NCBI GenBank assembly: GCA_945871545.1
Contig: CAMBWJ010000007.1
Span: 1 to 18,149, forward strand
Direction: 5' to 3'
Source: an uncultured Clostridia bacterium
GTDB lineage: Bacteria > Bacillota_A > Clostridia > Christensenellales > Aristaeellaceae
DNA: 18,149 bases
Positions 1 through 7,101 of this stretch are shown here, piece after piece. How positions within the stretch are numbered: position 1 is the first letter of the stretch; each line of letters begins with the position of its first letter. Below the pieces are notes generated by a model that was not told where the DNA came from, did not search any database, and worked only from the letters and a program-made list of their open reading frames with translations. The position numbers and the translations under genes are program-made.

Positions 1-18
1 GGGTCGTTTTCTCGTGGT

Positions 19-51
19 ATAAAGCAAGCGTGCCTCCAACTGGAAGCGCGC
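19..51 (-). terminator. Probable intrinsic terminator of cysS
   Basis: Just after the cysS stop codon, the minus strand can form a hairpin of about 10 bp (arms 42-51 and 28-37, tetraloop 38-41) with one mismatch and one G-U pair. It is followed by TTGCTTTAT. The U-tract is interrupted, so strength is uncertain, but position and orientation fit the end of the cysS transcript. Nothing else is visible in positions 1-61. Confidence 0.5.
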
Positions 52-61
52 TCGGTGTAGA

Positions 62-1477
62 TTATGCCTTGCGAACCTTGGGGCCCTTGGGGGTGTCCTC
101 GATGATGTAGCCCTTCTCCAGAACCTCTGCGCGGATGCGGTCGGCCTCGGCGAAGTTCTTGGCCTTCTTGGCGGCGGTGCGGGCCTCGACGAGGGCCTTG
201 ACGTCCTCGGGCGTGGCATCGTACTCCTTGGAGAGCAGGCCCAGTACGTCGGTCATGACGGTGAAGCGCTTCAGCCCCTCCTCCAGCGCGGCCTTGCAGG
301 GGGACTTAGCGTCGGTAAACTGGGTGTTCATGTCGCGCACGGCCTCGAACAGCACGCCAAGCGCGTCCGCAGTGTTCAGATCGTCGCACATGGCTTCGTC
401 AAAGCGGTCGATGTACTGCTGCATGCGGTCAAGGAAGGCCTTCTCATCCTCATTCATCTCGCGCTCCGGCGCGGATTCCATGAGGAAGATGGCGTTGTTG
501 CGGGCGGTGTACATGCGCTCCAGGCTGCTGCTGGCCGCCATGATCAGATCGCGGGAGAAGTTGATGGGGCTGCGGTACTGGGCGGAGAGCAGGAACAGGC
601 GCACGGCCTCCAGATCGTACTCCTTCGCGATGTCGCGCACGGTGAAGAAGTTGCCCGCAGACTTGGACATCTTCTTGTTGTCCACGTTGATGTGGCCGTT
701 GTGCATCCAGTACTTGGCGAAGGGCTTGCCGGTCGCGCCCTCGGACTGGGCGATTTCGTTCTCGTGATGGGGGAAGATCAGATCCACGCCGCCGCAGTGG
801 ATATCGAAGGTCTCGCCCAGATACTTCATGCTCATGGCCGAGCACTCGATGTGCCAGCCGGGACGGCCCATGCCCCAGGGGCTCTTCCATGCGGGCTCGC
901 CGGGCTTCTGACCCTTCCACAGGGCGAAGTCCATGGGATGGCGCTTGATGTCGCCCACCTCGATGCGCGCGCCGGACTCCAGATCGTCCAGATCCTGGCC
1001 GATGAGCTTGCCGTAGTTGCTGCGATAGGCCTGGGTGTCGAAGTACACGTCGCCGTTGTCCACGGCGTAGGCCAGGCCCTTGGCCTCCAGCTTCTTGATC
1101 AGGCCGATGATCTCGCCGATGTGCTTGGTGGCGCGGGGATGCACGTCCGCAGGCTTCACGCCCAGCGCGGCGGCGTCCTTGAAGTACTCCTCGATGTACT
1201 TCTCCGCGATGGCCTCGACGGTGGTGTTCTCCTCGTTGGCGCGCCGGATCATCTTATCGTCGATGTCGGTGAAGTTCTGCACAAATTTCACATCGTAGCC
1301 CAGGTGCGTAAGGAAGCGGCGCAGGGTGTCAAAGATGACGAAGGGGCGGGCGTTTCCGATGTGGAAGAAGTTGTAAACCGTCGGGCCGCAGGCGTAGATG
1401 CCCACCTTGCCCTCGTGCACCGGCACCAGGGGCTCCTTCTTGCGGCTCAGCGTGTTGAATACGTACATGGTTTTCAT
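62..1477 (-). CDS. cysS: Cysteinyl-tRNA synthetase
   Basis: Charges tRNA-Cys with cysteine in the cytoplasm (class I aminoacyl-tRNA synthetase). The 471-residue product has the normal family length. Visible signatures are the N-terminal [19 protein letters not shown] block, holding the first zinc-ligand Cys and the HIGH-type motif (HIGN); WHIECSAM and the HCGG...HHENE segment, which supply the other zinc ligands; and [10 protein letters not shown], the KMSKS loop. The C-terminal anticodon-binding helical region is present, so the gene looks complete. The ATG is preceded by GGAGGG at a 7-nt spacing. Expression should be controlled by the T-box leader immediately upstream, which responds to uncharged tRNA-Cys. 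The gene lies downstream of, and on the same strand as, an inositol-monophosphatase-family gene but has its own promoter. Confidence 0.98.
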   Translation of the reverse strand: MKTMYVFNTLSRKKEPLVPVHEGKVGIYACGPTVYNFFHIGNARPFVIFDTLRRFLTHLGYDVKFVQNFTDIDDKMIRRANEENTTVEAIAEKYIEEYFKDAAALGVKPADVHPRATKHIGEIIGLIKKLEAKGLAYAVDNGDVYFDTQAYRSNYGKLIGQDLDDLESGARIEVGDIKRHPMDFALWKGQKPGEPAWKSPWGMGRPGWHIECSAMSMKYLGETFDIHCGGVDLIFPHHENEIAQSEGATGKPFAKYWMHNGHINVDNKKMSKSAGNFFTVRDIAKEYDLEAVRLFLLSAQYRSPINFSRDLIMAASSSLERMYTARNNAIFLMESAPEREMNEDEKAFLDRMQQYIDRFDEAMCDDLNTADALGVLFEAVRDMNTQFTDAKSPCKAALEEGLKRFTVMTDVLGLLSKEYDATPEDVKALVEARTAAKKAKNFAEADRIRAEVLEKGYIIEDTPKGPKVRKA

Positions 1478-1492
1478 ACTGTTTCCCTCCTG

Positions 1493-1532
1493 AAATCAAA
1501 AGCGGCCGCGCCCCCAACAGAGGCGTGGCCGC
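1493..1532 (-). terminator. Attenuator terminator of the cysS T-box leader
   Basis: In the transcript, 1532-1522 pairs with 1512-1502 (11 positions, one C-A mismatch) around a 9-nt loop and is followed by TTTTGATTT. The 5' arm shares the CCGCGG end of the T-box sequence (1529-1543), so terminator and antiterminator cannot form together. This is the standard T-box switch. The ribosome-binding site of cysS lies just beyond it. Confidence 0.9.
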
Positions 1533-1700
1533 GGTTCCACTCTGTAAAATACTCTTTCCGGCGCTATCGGGCCGATCCCGTCCTCCATTGCGAGGAATGC
1601 TCCTGGGCGCACATTCGGCCTTCCAGACTGCCGCATCCGCTCTCAGCCGGCGACGGACGCTCTCTTGGACGCTGCAAAGCCTACTTTTCCCAATCTCAGC
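1493..1700 (-). promoter_or_regulatory. T-box riboswitch (tRNA-Cys specific) of cysS
   Basis: The leader of about 200 nt contains the T-box core AGAGTGGAACCGCGG at 1543-1529, close to the family consensus AGGGTGGNACCGCGG. Upstream lies a Stem I-like region with AGAGAG and the typical specifier-side segment GAATGTGCGCCC (1616-1605). By analogy with other leaders of this layout the specifier is TGC at 1611-1609, a Cys codon; the overlapping TGT at 1613-1611 would also read Cys. The variable base of the TGGN bulge is A, which would pair with discriminator U73, the usual base of bacterial tRNA-Cys. Three features therefore agree: gene, specifier and discriminator. Uncharged tRNA-Cys would stabilise the antiterminator and allow cysS transcription. 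I did not fold the full Stem I. Confidence 0.93.
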
Positions 1701-1706
1701 ACTCTG

Positions 1707-1735
1707 ATTTTATCACACCAGGTTTTGCTTGTCAA
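1707..1735 (-). promoter_or_regulatory. Sigma-A promoter of cysS
   Basis: TTGACA (1735-1730), a 17-nt spacer and TAAAAT (1712-1707) on the minus strand form a near-consensus vegetative promoter, with a start expected near 1700. The -10 box abuts the TGA stop of the upstream phosphatase-family gene (1715-1713), and the -35 box and spacer lie inside its last codons. The T-box leader begins directly downstream. Confidence 0.9.
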
Positions 1736-2516
1736 GCAGGGAAGTGTCCCCGGCAAGCAGCATCGTGCGCAGATGATCGTGAATTTTTCCGTTGGTTGCG
1801 ATGATGTTGCCACACACCAGCGGATCCTCGCCCTCGCGCCAGCCGGAGATCAGGCCGCCGGCCTCGCGCAGGATCACCACGCCCGCGCCGATGTCGTAGA
1901 TGTGCAGGTTCAGCTCGAAGAAGCCCTCGCAGCGGCCCATGGCCACGCAGCAAAGGTCGTAGGCGGCGGAACCGGAGCGGCGCAGGTCGCTGTAGCTGCG
2001 GGTGATCTCCTTCAGGCGCTCCATCACGTACTCGTTCGCCCAGGGATCGCGGTGGCAGAAGGACATGTGCAGGAAGGAGTTGCGCGGCACGTCCTCATCG
2101 GAGACGTGGATGGGATTTCCATTGTAGGTCGCGCCCTCGCCCTTCACGCCGATCCACATCTCGTCCGTGGGCGGGCAGTACACGCAGCCCACCACCAGCT
2201 CGCCGTGCAGCTCGTAGGCGATGGAGATGGTGTAGAGCATCTCGCCCTTGAAGAAGTTGGAGGTGCCGTCGATGGGATCGACGATCCAGCGGCCGTCAGC
2301 GCTCAGATTGCCGCCCTCCTCCTCGCCGAAGAAGCCGTCCTCCGGGCACGCGCCCAGCAGGATGGAGCGGATCAGCTCCTCGCTCTTGACGTCCATCTCG
2401 GTCACGAAGTCGTTCTCCGCCTTGTGGTGTGCGGGGGTGTGGGGGTGGTTACGCAGCATTTCGCCGGAGGTGCGCGCCGCCTTTTCGGCAAGCAGCGCCT
2501 TTTCACGCAGGGTCAT
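1713..2516 (-). CDS. Inositol monophosphatase family protein
   Basis: Mg2+-dependent sugar- or inositol-phosphate phosphatase of the IMPase/SuhB superfamily, expected in the cytoplasm. Visible signatures are GEEEGG near residues 63-68 (metal-binding Glu), WIVDPIDGTSNF with D80, D83 and T85 (metal and phosphate site), and a C-terminal YDIGAGVVILREAGG block, where the usual WD is YD. Length (about 267 residues) is normal. A TTG at 2531 or ATG at 2525 would extend the frame, but GGAG lies too close to both. It stands 9 nt before the ATG at 2514-2516, so I take that start. The physiological substrate cannot be told from sequence; family members include inositol-1-phosphatase, histidinol phosphatase, 3',5'-bisphosphate nucleotidase and fructose-1,6-bisphosphatase. 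It is transcribed divergently from xth. Confidence 0.9.
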   Translation of the reverse strand: MTLREKALLAEKAARTSGEMLRNHPHTPAHHKAENDFVTEMDVKSEELIRSILLGACPEDGFFGEEEGGNLSADGRWIVDPIDGTSNFFKGEMLYTISIAYELHGELVVGCVYCPPTDEMWIGVKGEGATYNGNPIHVSDEDVPRNSFLHMSFCHRDPWANEYVMERLKEITRSYSDLRRSGSAAYDLCCVAMGRCEGFFELNLHIYDIGAGVVILREAGGLISGWREGEDPLVCGNIIATNGKIHDHLRTMLLAGDTSLLDKQNLV

Positions 2517-2540
2517 ACGGTTCATCTCCAAATCTTATTG

Positions 2541-2569
2541 TTGGCAGGAAAGCTTTCCTATGATATAAT
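2541..2569 (+). promoter_or_regulatory. Promoter of xth with palindromic spacer
   Basis: TTGGCA (2541-2546), a 17-nt spacer and TATAAT (2564-2569) give a good vegetative promoter, with a start near 2576 and an 83-nt leader before the exonuclease gene. The spacer is almost filled by the perfect 14-bp palindrome AGGAAAGCTTTCCT (2546-2559), whose position between -35 and -10 suggests an operator. Confidence 0.75.
2546..2559. repeat. Perfect 14-bp palindrome, possible operator
   Basis: AGGAAAGCTTTCCT equals its own reverse complement. It overlaps the last base of the -35 box and occupies the spacer of the xth promoter. On the other strand it falls in the expected leader of the phosphatase-family gene. 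A protein bound here would be expected to block polymerase at the xth promoter. No matching regulator is visible in the window; no U-tract follows, so it is not a terminator. Confidence 0.5.
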
Positions 2570-2619
2570 ACATATGGGAAATTCTTGGATAACCGTCAGG
2601 TTTCCAATGCCTGTAAATG

Positions 2620-2628
2620 ATTATAGCA
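2620..2628 (-). promoter_or_regulatory. Extended -10 promoter, phosphatase-family gene
   Basis: TGCTATAAT on the minus strand is a consensus extended -10 element, with a start near 2613 and a leader of about 97 nt to the chosen start of the inositol-monophosphatase-family gene. No good -35 is seen 16-18 nt upstream, as is usual for extended -10 promoters. It lies beyond the xth promoter, so the two divergent transcripts would overlap at their 5' ends. Confidence 0.5.
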
Positions 2629-2658
2629 CACTCTGCATGGAAAGGATGTTTATTTTTG

Positions 2659-3426
2659 ATGAAGCTGGTATCCTGGAATGTGAATGGTCTGCGCGCGGTG
2701 ATCGGCAAGGACTTCTATGAGAGCGTGAAGGCGCTGGACCCCGATGTGCTGTGCCTGCAGGAGATCAAGATGCAAAAGGGGCAGTGCTCGGTGGATCTGC
2801 CCGGCTACGAGCAGTACTTCAACTGCGCCGACAAAAAGGGCTACTCCGGCACGGCGGTGTTCAGCCGCGTGCCCGTGCAGGGCGTGACCTACGGCATCGG
2901 CATCGACGAGCACGACCACGAGGGGCGGGTCATCACCTGCGACATGGGCGATTTCTATCTGGTGTGCTGCTACACGCCCAACTCCCAGGACGGTCTGAAG
3001 CGGCTGGACTATCGCATGCAGTGGGAGGACGACTTCCGGGCGTATCTGAAGAAGCTGGACGAGGTCAAGCCTGTGCTGCTGTGCGGGGATCTGAACGTCG
3101 CCCACGAGGAAATTGATCTCAAGAACCCCAAGACCAATCGCATGAACCCGGGCTTCACCGATCAGGAGCGCGGCAAGATGACCGAGCTGCTGGGCGCGGG
3201 CTTTGCAGACTCCTTCCGCACGCTGCACCCCGAGGAAGTGAAGTACAGCTGGTGGAGCTATCGCATGAAGGCCCGCGAGCGGAACGCGGGGTGGCGCATC
3301 GACTACTTCATCGTGTCCCAGAGCGCCATGCAGTACGTGCGCGGCGCGGAGATTCACAATGAAATCTTCGGCAGCGACCACTGCCCGGTTTCGCTGGAAT
3401 TGGAACTGGATGGCGGGGAAAACTGA
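2659..3426 (+). CDS. xth: Exodeoxyribonuclease III (ExoA/Xth)
   Basis: Metal-dependent AP endonuclease and 3'-5' exonuclease of base excision repair, cytoplasmic. The 255-residue product matches the family length. Signatures seen are WNVNGLRA with N7, LQEIK with the metal ligand E35, CGDLNVAH with D144 and N146, the WWSYR...RIDY segment, and C-terminal SDHCPV with D240 and H241, the catalytic Asp-His pair. The ATG at 2659 starts the canonical MKLVSWNVNG. AAAGGA is 12 nt upstream, slightly far; the in-frame TTG at 2656 is a possible alternative. Upstream in-frame codons back to 2617 are not family-like. It is probably monocistronic from the promoter at 2541-2569; I see no clear terminator before the next promoter. 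Confidence 0.96.
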   Translation: MKLVSWNVNGLRAVIGKDFYESVKALDPDVLCLQEIKMQKGQCSVDLPGYEQYFNCADKKGYSGTAVFSRVPVQGVTYGIGIDEHDHEGRVITCDMGDFYLVCCYTPNSQDGLKRLDYRMQWEDDFRAYLKKLDEVKPVLLCGDLNVAHEEIDLKNPKTNRMNPGFTDQERGKMTELLGAGFADSFRTLHPEEVKYSWWSYRMKARERNAGWRIDYFIVSQSAMQYVRGAEIHNEIFGSDHCPVSLELELDGGEN

Positions 3427-3465
3427 CATTTCGGACGGAAAAGTGGGGATTCGGGCGGAAATATC

Positions 3466-3494
3466 TTGAAAACGCCCCACAAAGCGCGTAAAAT
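3466..3494 (+). promoter_or_regulatory. Promoter of the xpaC-telA-lemA-TPM operon
   Basis: TTGAAA (3466-3471), a 17-nt spacer and TAAAAT (3489-3494) form a strong vegetative promoter. A start near 3501 would leave only about 12 nt before the preferred ATG at 3513, a very short leader that begins within the ribosome site AAGGTGAT (3501-3508). Confidence 0.8.
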
Positions 3495-3512
3495 AGGGAC
3501 AAGGTGATGGAA

Positions 3513-4190
3513 ATGAAGAAGAAAATCATCAAATCGGCAATACCGATCTACGGTGCGGCGGCGGTGTGGCTGCTGCTGGGGCTGATCTGTCCCCGGATGC
3601 TGCTGAAGCTCTGGTTCCTGCTGCTGACAGCGGCGCTGTCTGCGGCTGCGTACTTCGGCCTCTCCCGGGTGTTCAGGGGCCGCGAGGTGGAGGTGCGCGA
3701 GGCCGCGCGCTCCGGCGACAAGGAGATCGACGCGCTGATCGAGGAGGGCCGGCGGCAGCTGGACAGCCTGAAGGCGGCCAACGAAGCGATTCCCGACCCG
3801 GGCATCAGCCGCAATCTGGACCGCATGGTGCGCGCGGGCGAGGAGATCTTCAAGGTACTCGAACGCGAGACCAACCAGGCCCAGGCGGTGCGCCGCTTCA
3901 TGAACTACTACCTGCCCACGGCGGACAAGCTGATGACTTCCTACCGGCTGATGATGGAGACCGACAGCCCGGGCGAGAACATCGCCCACGCCATGAAGTC
4001 GGTGGAGAACAGCCTGGAGATGATCGCCACGGCCTTCGAGCGGCAGCTGGACAACCTCTACAAGGACAAATCCCTGGACATCGAGACGGACATCCAGGTT
4101 CTGGAAACCATGATGGCCGGCGACGGACTGACCGGCGGCAGCTTCACCCAGGAGGCTGGCGGACAGGGCGCTGTGCAGCCCGGCAACTGA
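3513..4190 (+). CDS. XpaC-like membrane protein
   Basis: Member of the 5-bromo-4-chloroindolyl phosphate hydrolysis (XpaC) family. The name comes from a Bacillus colony phenotype; the biochemical role is not established. The 225-residue product has two hydrophobic segments near residues 9-28 and 30-52, then a soluble, helical, charged domain. The family-like C-terminal stretch includes RFMNYYLPTADKL, with SYRLMM and a segment rich in Glu and Leu after it. It is followed 28 nt later by telA, the usual partner of xpaC in Firmicutes. Start choice: AAGGTGAT matches the anti-Shine-Dalgarno and sits correctly for ATG 3513, whereas GTG 3504 and ATG 3507 lie nearly at the predicted transcript 5' end. 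Those would add 3 or 2 residues. Confidence 0.85.
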   Translation: MKKKIIKSAIPIYGAAAVWLLLGLICPRMLLKLWFLLLTAALSAAAYFGLSRVFRGREVEVREAARSGDKEIDALIEEGRRQLDSLKAANEAIPDPGISRNLDRMVRAGEEIFKVLERETNQAQAVRRFMNYYLPTADKLMTSYRLMMETDSPGENIAHAMKSVENSLEMIATAFERQLDNLYKDKSLDIETDIQVLETMMAGDGLTGGSFTQEAGGQGAVQPGN

Positions 4191-4218
4191 AATCAACATT
4201 CGCAGGAGGAAATTTGAC

Positions 4219-5379
4219 ATGGATGAAATCAAGCTCACCCTGAATCCCACCGTTGCCGCGCCTGAGGCGGCGACCGCCGTTGCCGCAGCTGAGGAGGCCA
4301 TCTCCGAGGCGGAGACCATCGTCCAGCAGGTGCAGGCAGACACCGTGAACGTGCAGCAGTTCTCCGAGGAGGAGCAGCAGATGATCGATGCGTTCTCCAA
4401 ACAGATCGACATCACCGACTCGAACCTCGTGTTCTCCTACGGCGCCGCCGCCCAGCAGAACATCTCCCAGTTCTCCGACGCGGCGCTCAAGAACGTCAAG
4501 ACCAAGGATCTGGGCGAGGTTGGCGACGCCATCGCCGACCTGGTGACCGAGCTGCGCGGCTTCGATGCGGACGAGGAGGAGTCCAAGGGCTTCTTCGGCT
4601 TCTTCAAGAAGCAGCGCGACAACGTGACCACCATGAAGGCCAAGTACGACGAGACGGAGATCAACGTCAACAAGATCGTCGAGGCGCTGGAGGGCCACCA
4701 GATTCAGCTGCTCAAGGACATCGCCATGCTGGATCGGCTCTACGATCAGAACCTGACCTACTTCAAGGAGTTGTCCATGTACATCGTGGCAGGCAAGAAG
4801 CGCCTGGAGGAGTTCCGCGCGAACGAGATGAAGGCGGCCTACGACAAGGCCGAGGCCAGCGGACTCCCGGAGGACGCGCAGGCGGCCAAGGATCTCTCCG
4901 ACAAGGCAGACCGCTTTGAGAAGAAGCTCTACGACCTGGAGCTGACCCGCAACATCTCCATCCAGATGGCGCCGCAGATCCGCATGATCCAGTCCAGCAA
5001 CCAGCTGATGGCGGAGAAGATTCAGACCTCCATCGTCAACACCATCCCGCTCTGGAAGAACCAGATGGTGATGGCGCTGGGCATCGCCCACACCCAGAAG
5101 GCCATGGAGGCCCAGCGCTCCGTGACAGACCTCACAAACGAGCTGCTCAAGAAGAACGCCGAGAAGCTGCACATGGCCTCGGTGGAGAGCGCCAAGGAGG
5201 CCGAGCGCGGCATCATCGACATCGAGACCCTGAAGCACACCAACAAGATGCTCATCGACACCATGGACGAGGTGCTCAACATCCAGCAGACCGGCCGCGA
5301 GAAGCGCCGCGCCGCCGAGCAGGAGCTGGCGACCATCGAAAACGAGCTGCGCCAGAAGATGCTGGAGACCCGCAAGTGA
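4219..5379 (+). CDS. telA: TelA-family toxic anion resistance protein
   Basis: TelA/KlaB family (toxic anion resistance). Homologues have been linked to tellurite resistance and cell-envelope stress, but the mechanism is unknown. The 386-residue product is of usual length, has no signal peptide or membrane segment, and is almost wholly helical and charged with long coiled-coil-like stretches. Family-type segments include GFFGFFKKQRDNV near residues 120-132, the ALEGHQIQLLKDI stretch, and a C-terminal region beginning near IPLWKNQMVMALG. AGGAGG at 4203-4208 stands 10 nt before the ATG. It lies in an operon after xpaC and before the LemA-like and TPM genes, which suggests it acts at the membrane with XpaC. 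This is inferred from context. Confidence 0.92.
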   Translation: MDEIKLTLNPTVAAPEAATAVAAAEEAISEAETIVQQVQADTVNVQQFSEEEQQMIDAFSKQIDITDSNLVFSYGAAAQQNISQFSDAALKNVKTKDLGEVGDAIADLVTELRGFDADEEESKGFFGFFKKQRDNVTTMKAKYDETEINVNKIVEALEGHQIQLLKDIAMLDRLYDQNLTYFKELSMYIVAGKKRLEEFRANEMKAAYDKAEASGLPEDAQAAKDLSDKADRFEKKLYDLELTRNISIQMAPQIRMIQSSNQLMAEKIQTSIVNTIPLWKNQMVMALGIAHTQKAMEAQRSVTDLTNELLKKNAEKLHMASVESAKEAERGIIDIETLKHTNKMLIDTMDEVLNIQQTGREKRRAAEQELATIENELRQKMLETRK

Positions 5380-5411
5380 GTCCGGGCCCCGTCTGAAGGA
5401 GGATCAACGAC

Positions 5412-5972
5412 ATGCGTTTCAATGAAAACCGGCCCCTGGCGTGGGCAGTGCTCGTGGCGTGCGCGCTTGGAAGCGTGTTCGGACTGGGGGGAAGCAGCCT
5501 GGCCCGGGAGCGCGATCGGGTGGTGGACTACTTCTACGACGGCGCGGAGACCGCTTCCACCGCGCGCAGCAGCATGGACGCCTACCTGGATCGCGCCGCC
5601 GAGTGCGCACAGGTGATGGCCAGCGAGGTGCAGCTGCACCTGGGAGCGGACAATGCAAATGCGCAGAAGATGATGGATGCGCTGGCGGACTTCGGCGACG
5701 ACGATGGTCTGGACGCGCGCTATGCGGCGTATCAGACGCTGCAAAGCCTGTCCGACCAGCTCTACAACGAGATGTACGCTGCGAAGCTGAGCGATTCTGA
5801 GCGCGTGAACTTCAAGCACGCCTACGACGACTTCTGGGGCTGCGACAAGTACGTGCGCATCGATCCCTACCGCAGCATGGCATCGGAGTTCAACGACAGC
5901 CTGGACGGCTTCCCGGCTTCCCTTGCTGCGGGACTGTGGGACGTGGACGAACTTAACAGCTTCGGCGCGTGA
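5412..5972 (+). CDS. LemA-like membrane-anchored protein
   Basis: The 186-residue product has one N-terminal hydrophobic segment (residues about 8-28: WAVLVACALG onward), then a helical outer domain. I read it as a divergent LemA relative. The C-terminal part FNDSLDGFPASLAA resembles the LemA pattern of Tyr/Phe-Asn, then Phe-Pro and a helix. The preceding ARERDRVVDYFYDG fits the start of the helical bundle. The strongest support is context: LemA-like genes often sit directly before TPM-domain (YgcG-like) genes, as here. Canonical LemA Arg-Asp-Leu-Ile-Pro residues are not seen, so the assignment is moderate. It has a good AGGAGG site and is translated after telA at a 32-nt gap. Confidence 0.6.
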   Translation: MRFNENRPLAWAVLVACALGSVFGLGGSSLARERDRVVDYFYDGAETASTARSSMDAYLDRAAECAQVMASEVQLHLGADNANAQKMMDALADFGDDDGLDARYAAYQTLQSLSDQLYNEMYAAKLSDSERVNFKHAYDDFWGCDKYVRIDPYRSMASEFNDSLDGFPASLAAGLWDVDELNSFGA

Positions 5973-6005
5973 GCGGGTTCTACCTGAAACAACTGGAGGA
6001 AAAAG

Positions 6006-6995
6006 ATGAAAAGGATTCTGGCCTGCGCGGCAGCGCTTGCGCTGCTCGTGCTGACCCTCTGCCCTGCACTGGCCGCGACGAAGGTCGTGGAGCCGGGCGA
6101 GGACTTCTACTATCTGGACACGGCAAACGTGCTGAGCGATGAGACCGAGGGTGAAATCTACTTCTGCAATCAGCTGCTCTACGAGCAGTGCGGCGCGCAG
6201 ATCGTGGTCGCGGCCCTGGATTCCATCGGCAGGGCGGACATCTACGACTACGCCGTGGAGATGGGCAACAGCTGGGGCATCGGCTCTGCGGATCGCGACA
6301 ACGGCTTTCTGCTGCTGATGGCCATCGAGGAGGACGACTACTACGCCGTTTCCGGCAGCGGCCTGCAGAAGATCTTCCCGGCGAGCGTGCTTAAGGACTT
6401 CTACGACAACTACCTAGAGGCGGACTTCGCCGCGAAGGACTACGACGCGGGTGCGCGCAGCTTCTTTGAGGCCGTGTTTGCCAAGGTAGCGGACTTCTAC
6501 AACCTGAACCTGACGGTGAAGGACGGTGTGGCGGCCTATGAGGCCTACATCGCGGGCAATTCCAGTGCGACCGGGTTCGGTGGCGCGCAGGGCGGCAGAG
6601 CGAATGCTGCCCGTCTGGCGAACGACAACGATTACGACGATTACGATCAAAAGGAGGAGCGCGGCATGTTTGCATGGATCGGCGATCTGTTCAGCACGCT
6701 GATCACGATTATCGTGATCGTAGCGCTGTTCTCGATCATTTTCGGCGGACGCAGAAGGGGAGGATTCTTCTTCTTCCCGTTCTTCGGCCCCAGCCATCAT
6801 CACCATCACCACCACCACGGCCCCGGTCCCCATCCCGGTCCCGGCCCCCGTCCGGGCCCCGGCCCGAACCGTAGACCGCCCCGCAGCGGCGGCGGCTTCG
6901 GTGGCGGCGGCGGCTTCGGCGGCGGTGGCTTCGGCGGCGGTCGCGGCGGTGGAGGCGGCGGCTTCGGCGGTGGCGCCGGTCGCGGACGCCACTGA
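6006..6995 (+). CDS. TPM-domain (YgcG-like) membrane protein
   Basis: The 329-residue product has a signal peptide (residues 1 to about 23, cleavage after ALA) and an extracellular TPM domain at about 30-180. The latter includes YYLDTANVLSDETEG, a VVAALDS strand, the NSWGIGSADRDNGFLLLMA core and YYAVSGSGLQ. A membrane segment follows at about 225-247, then a cytoplasmic low-complexity tail. TPM domains are thought to act in membrane protein repair or turnover, some as phosphatases; the role here is unknown. The tail holds eight consecutive His (264-271), then Gly-Pro repeats with Arg, then Gly-Phe repeats. A Gly-rich tail is common in this family; the His run is unusual. The start has GGAGG 7 nt upstream. 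It is the last gene of the operon and is followed by a terminator. Confidence 0.88.
   Translation: MKRILACAAALALLVLTLCPALAATKVVEPGEDFYYLDTANVLSDETEGEIYFCNQLLYEQCGAQIVVAALDSIGRADIYDYAVEMGNSWGIGSADRDNGFLLLMAIEEDDYYAVSGSGLQKIFPASVLKDFYDNYLEADFAAKDYDAGARSFFEAVFAKVADFYNLNLTVKDGVAAYEAYIAGNSSATGFGGAQGGRANAARLANDNDYDDYDQKEERGMFAWIGDLFSTLITIIVIVALFSIIFGGRRRGGFFFFPFFGPSHHHHHHHHGPGPHPGPGPRPGPGPNRRPPRSGGGFGGGGGFGGGGFGGGRGGGGGGFGGGAGRGRH
6795..6990 (+). repeat. Low-complexity coding repeats (His, Gly-Pro, Gly-Phe)
   Basis: Within the TPM gene, CAY codons encode His8 (6795-6818). Next come GGC-CCC type repeats encoding Gly-Pro, then GGC-rich units encoding GGGF or GGF. These tracts are prone to slippage, so copy number may differ between strains, and assembly errors are possible here. 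Confidence 0.8.
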
Positions 6996-7014
6996 CGGCT
7001 TTATCATGCATCAG

Positions 7015-7040
7015 GGAGATTGCTTGTGCGGTCTCCTTTT
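7015..7040 (+). terminator. Terminator of the xpaC-telA-lemA-TPM operon
   Basis: A 9-bp stem (7015-7023 with 7028-7036, two G-U pairs) with loop TTGT is followed by TTTT. It lies 19 nt after the TPM stop codon and closes the four-gene unit. Confidence 0.8.
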
Positions 7041-7101
7041 GTTACGCTCTCGAATTTTGTTGTAATATTTGGGGAAAATTATAGGAATTCTGAACATTGT
7101 G

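Noticed and set aside
692..1804. Plus-strand open frame antisense to cysS
   Set aside because: Covers cysS, its T-box leader and the end of the next gene, with no family signature or ribosome site.
2563..2580. Second minus-strand promoter (TATTAT) for the phosphatase-family gene
   Set aside because: The best -35 (TTATCC at 16 nt) is weak; the extended -10 at 2620-2628 is the better candidate.
6795..6818. His8 tract as a cloning-tag artefact
   Set aside because: It is internal, in a natural low-complexity tail, uses mixed CAT/CAC codons and has no vector sequence around it.
6889..6990. GGC-rich repeats as a CRISPR or intergenic repeat array
   Set aside because: Units are 6-15 nt and lie in frame within the TPM gene, encoding Gly-Phe; no spacers.
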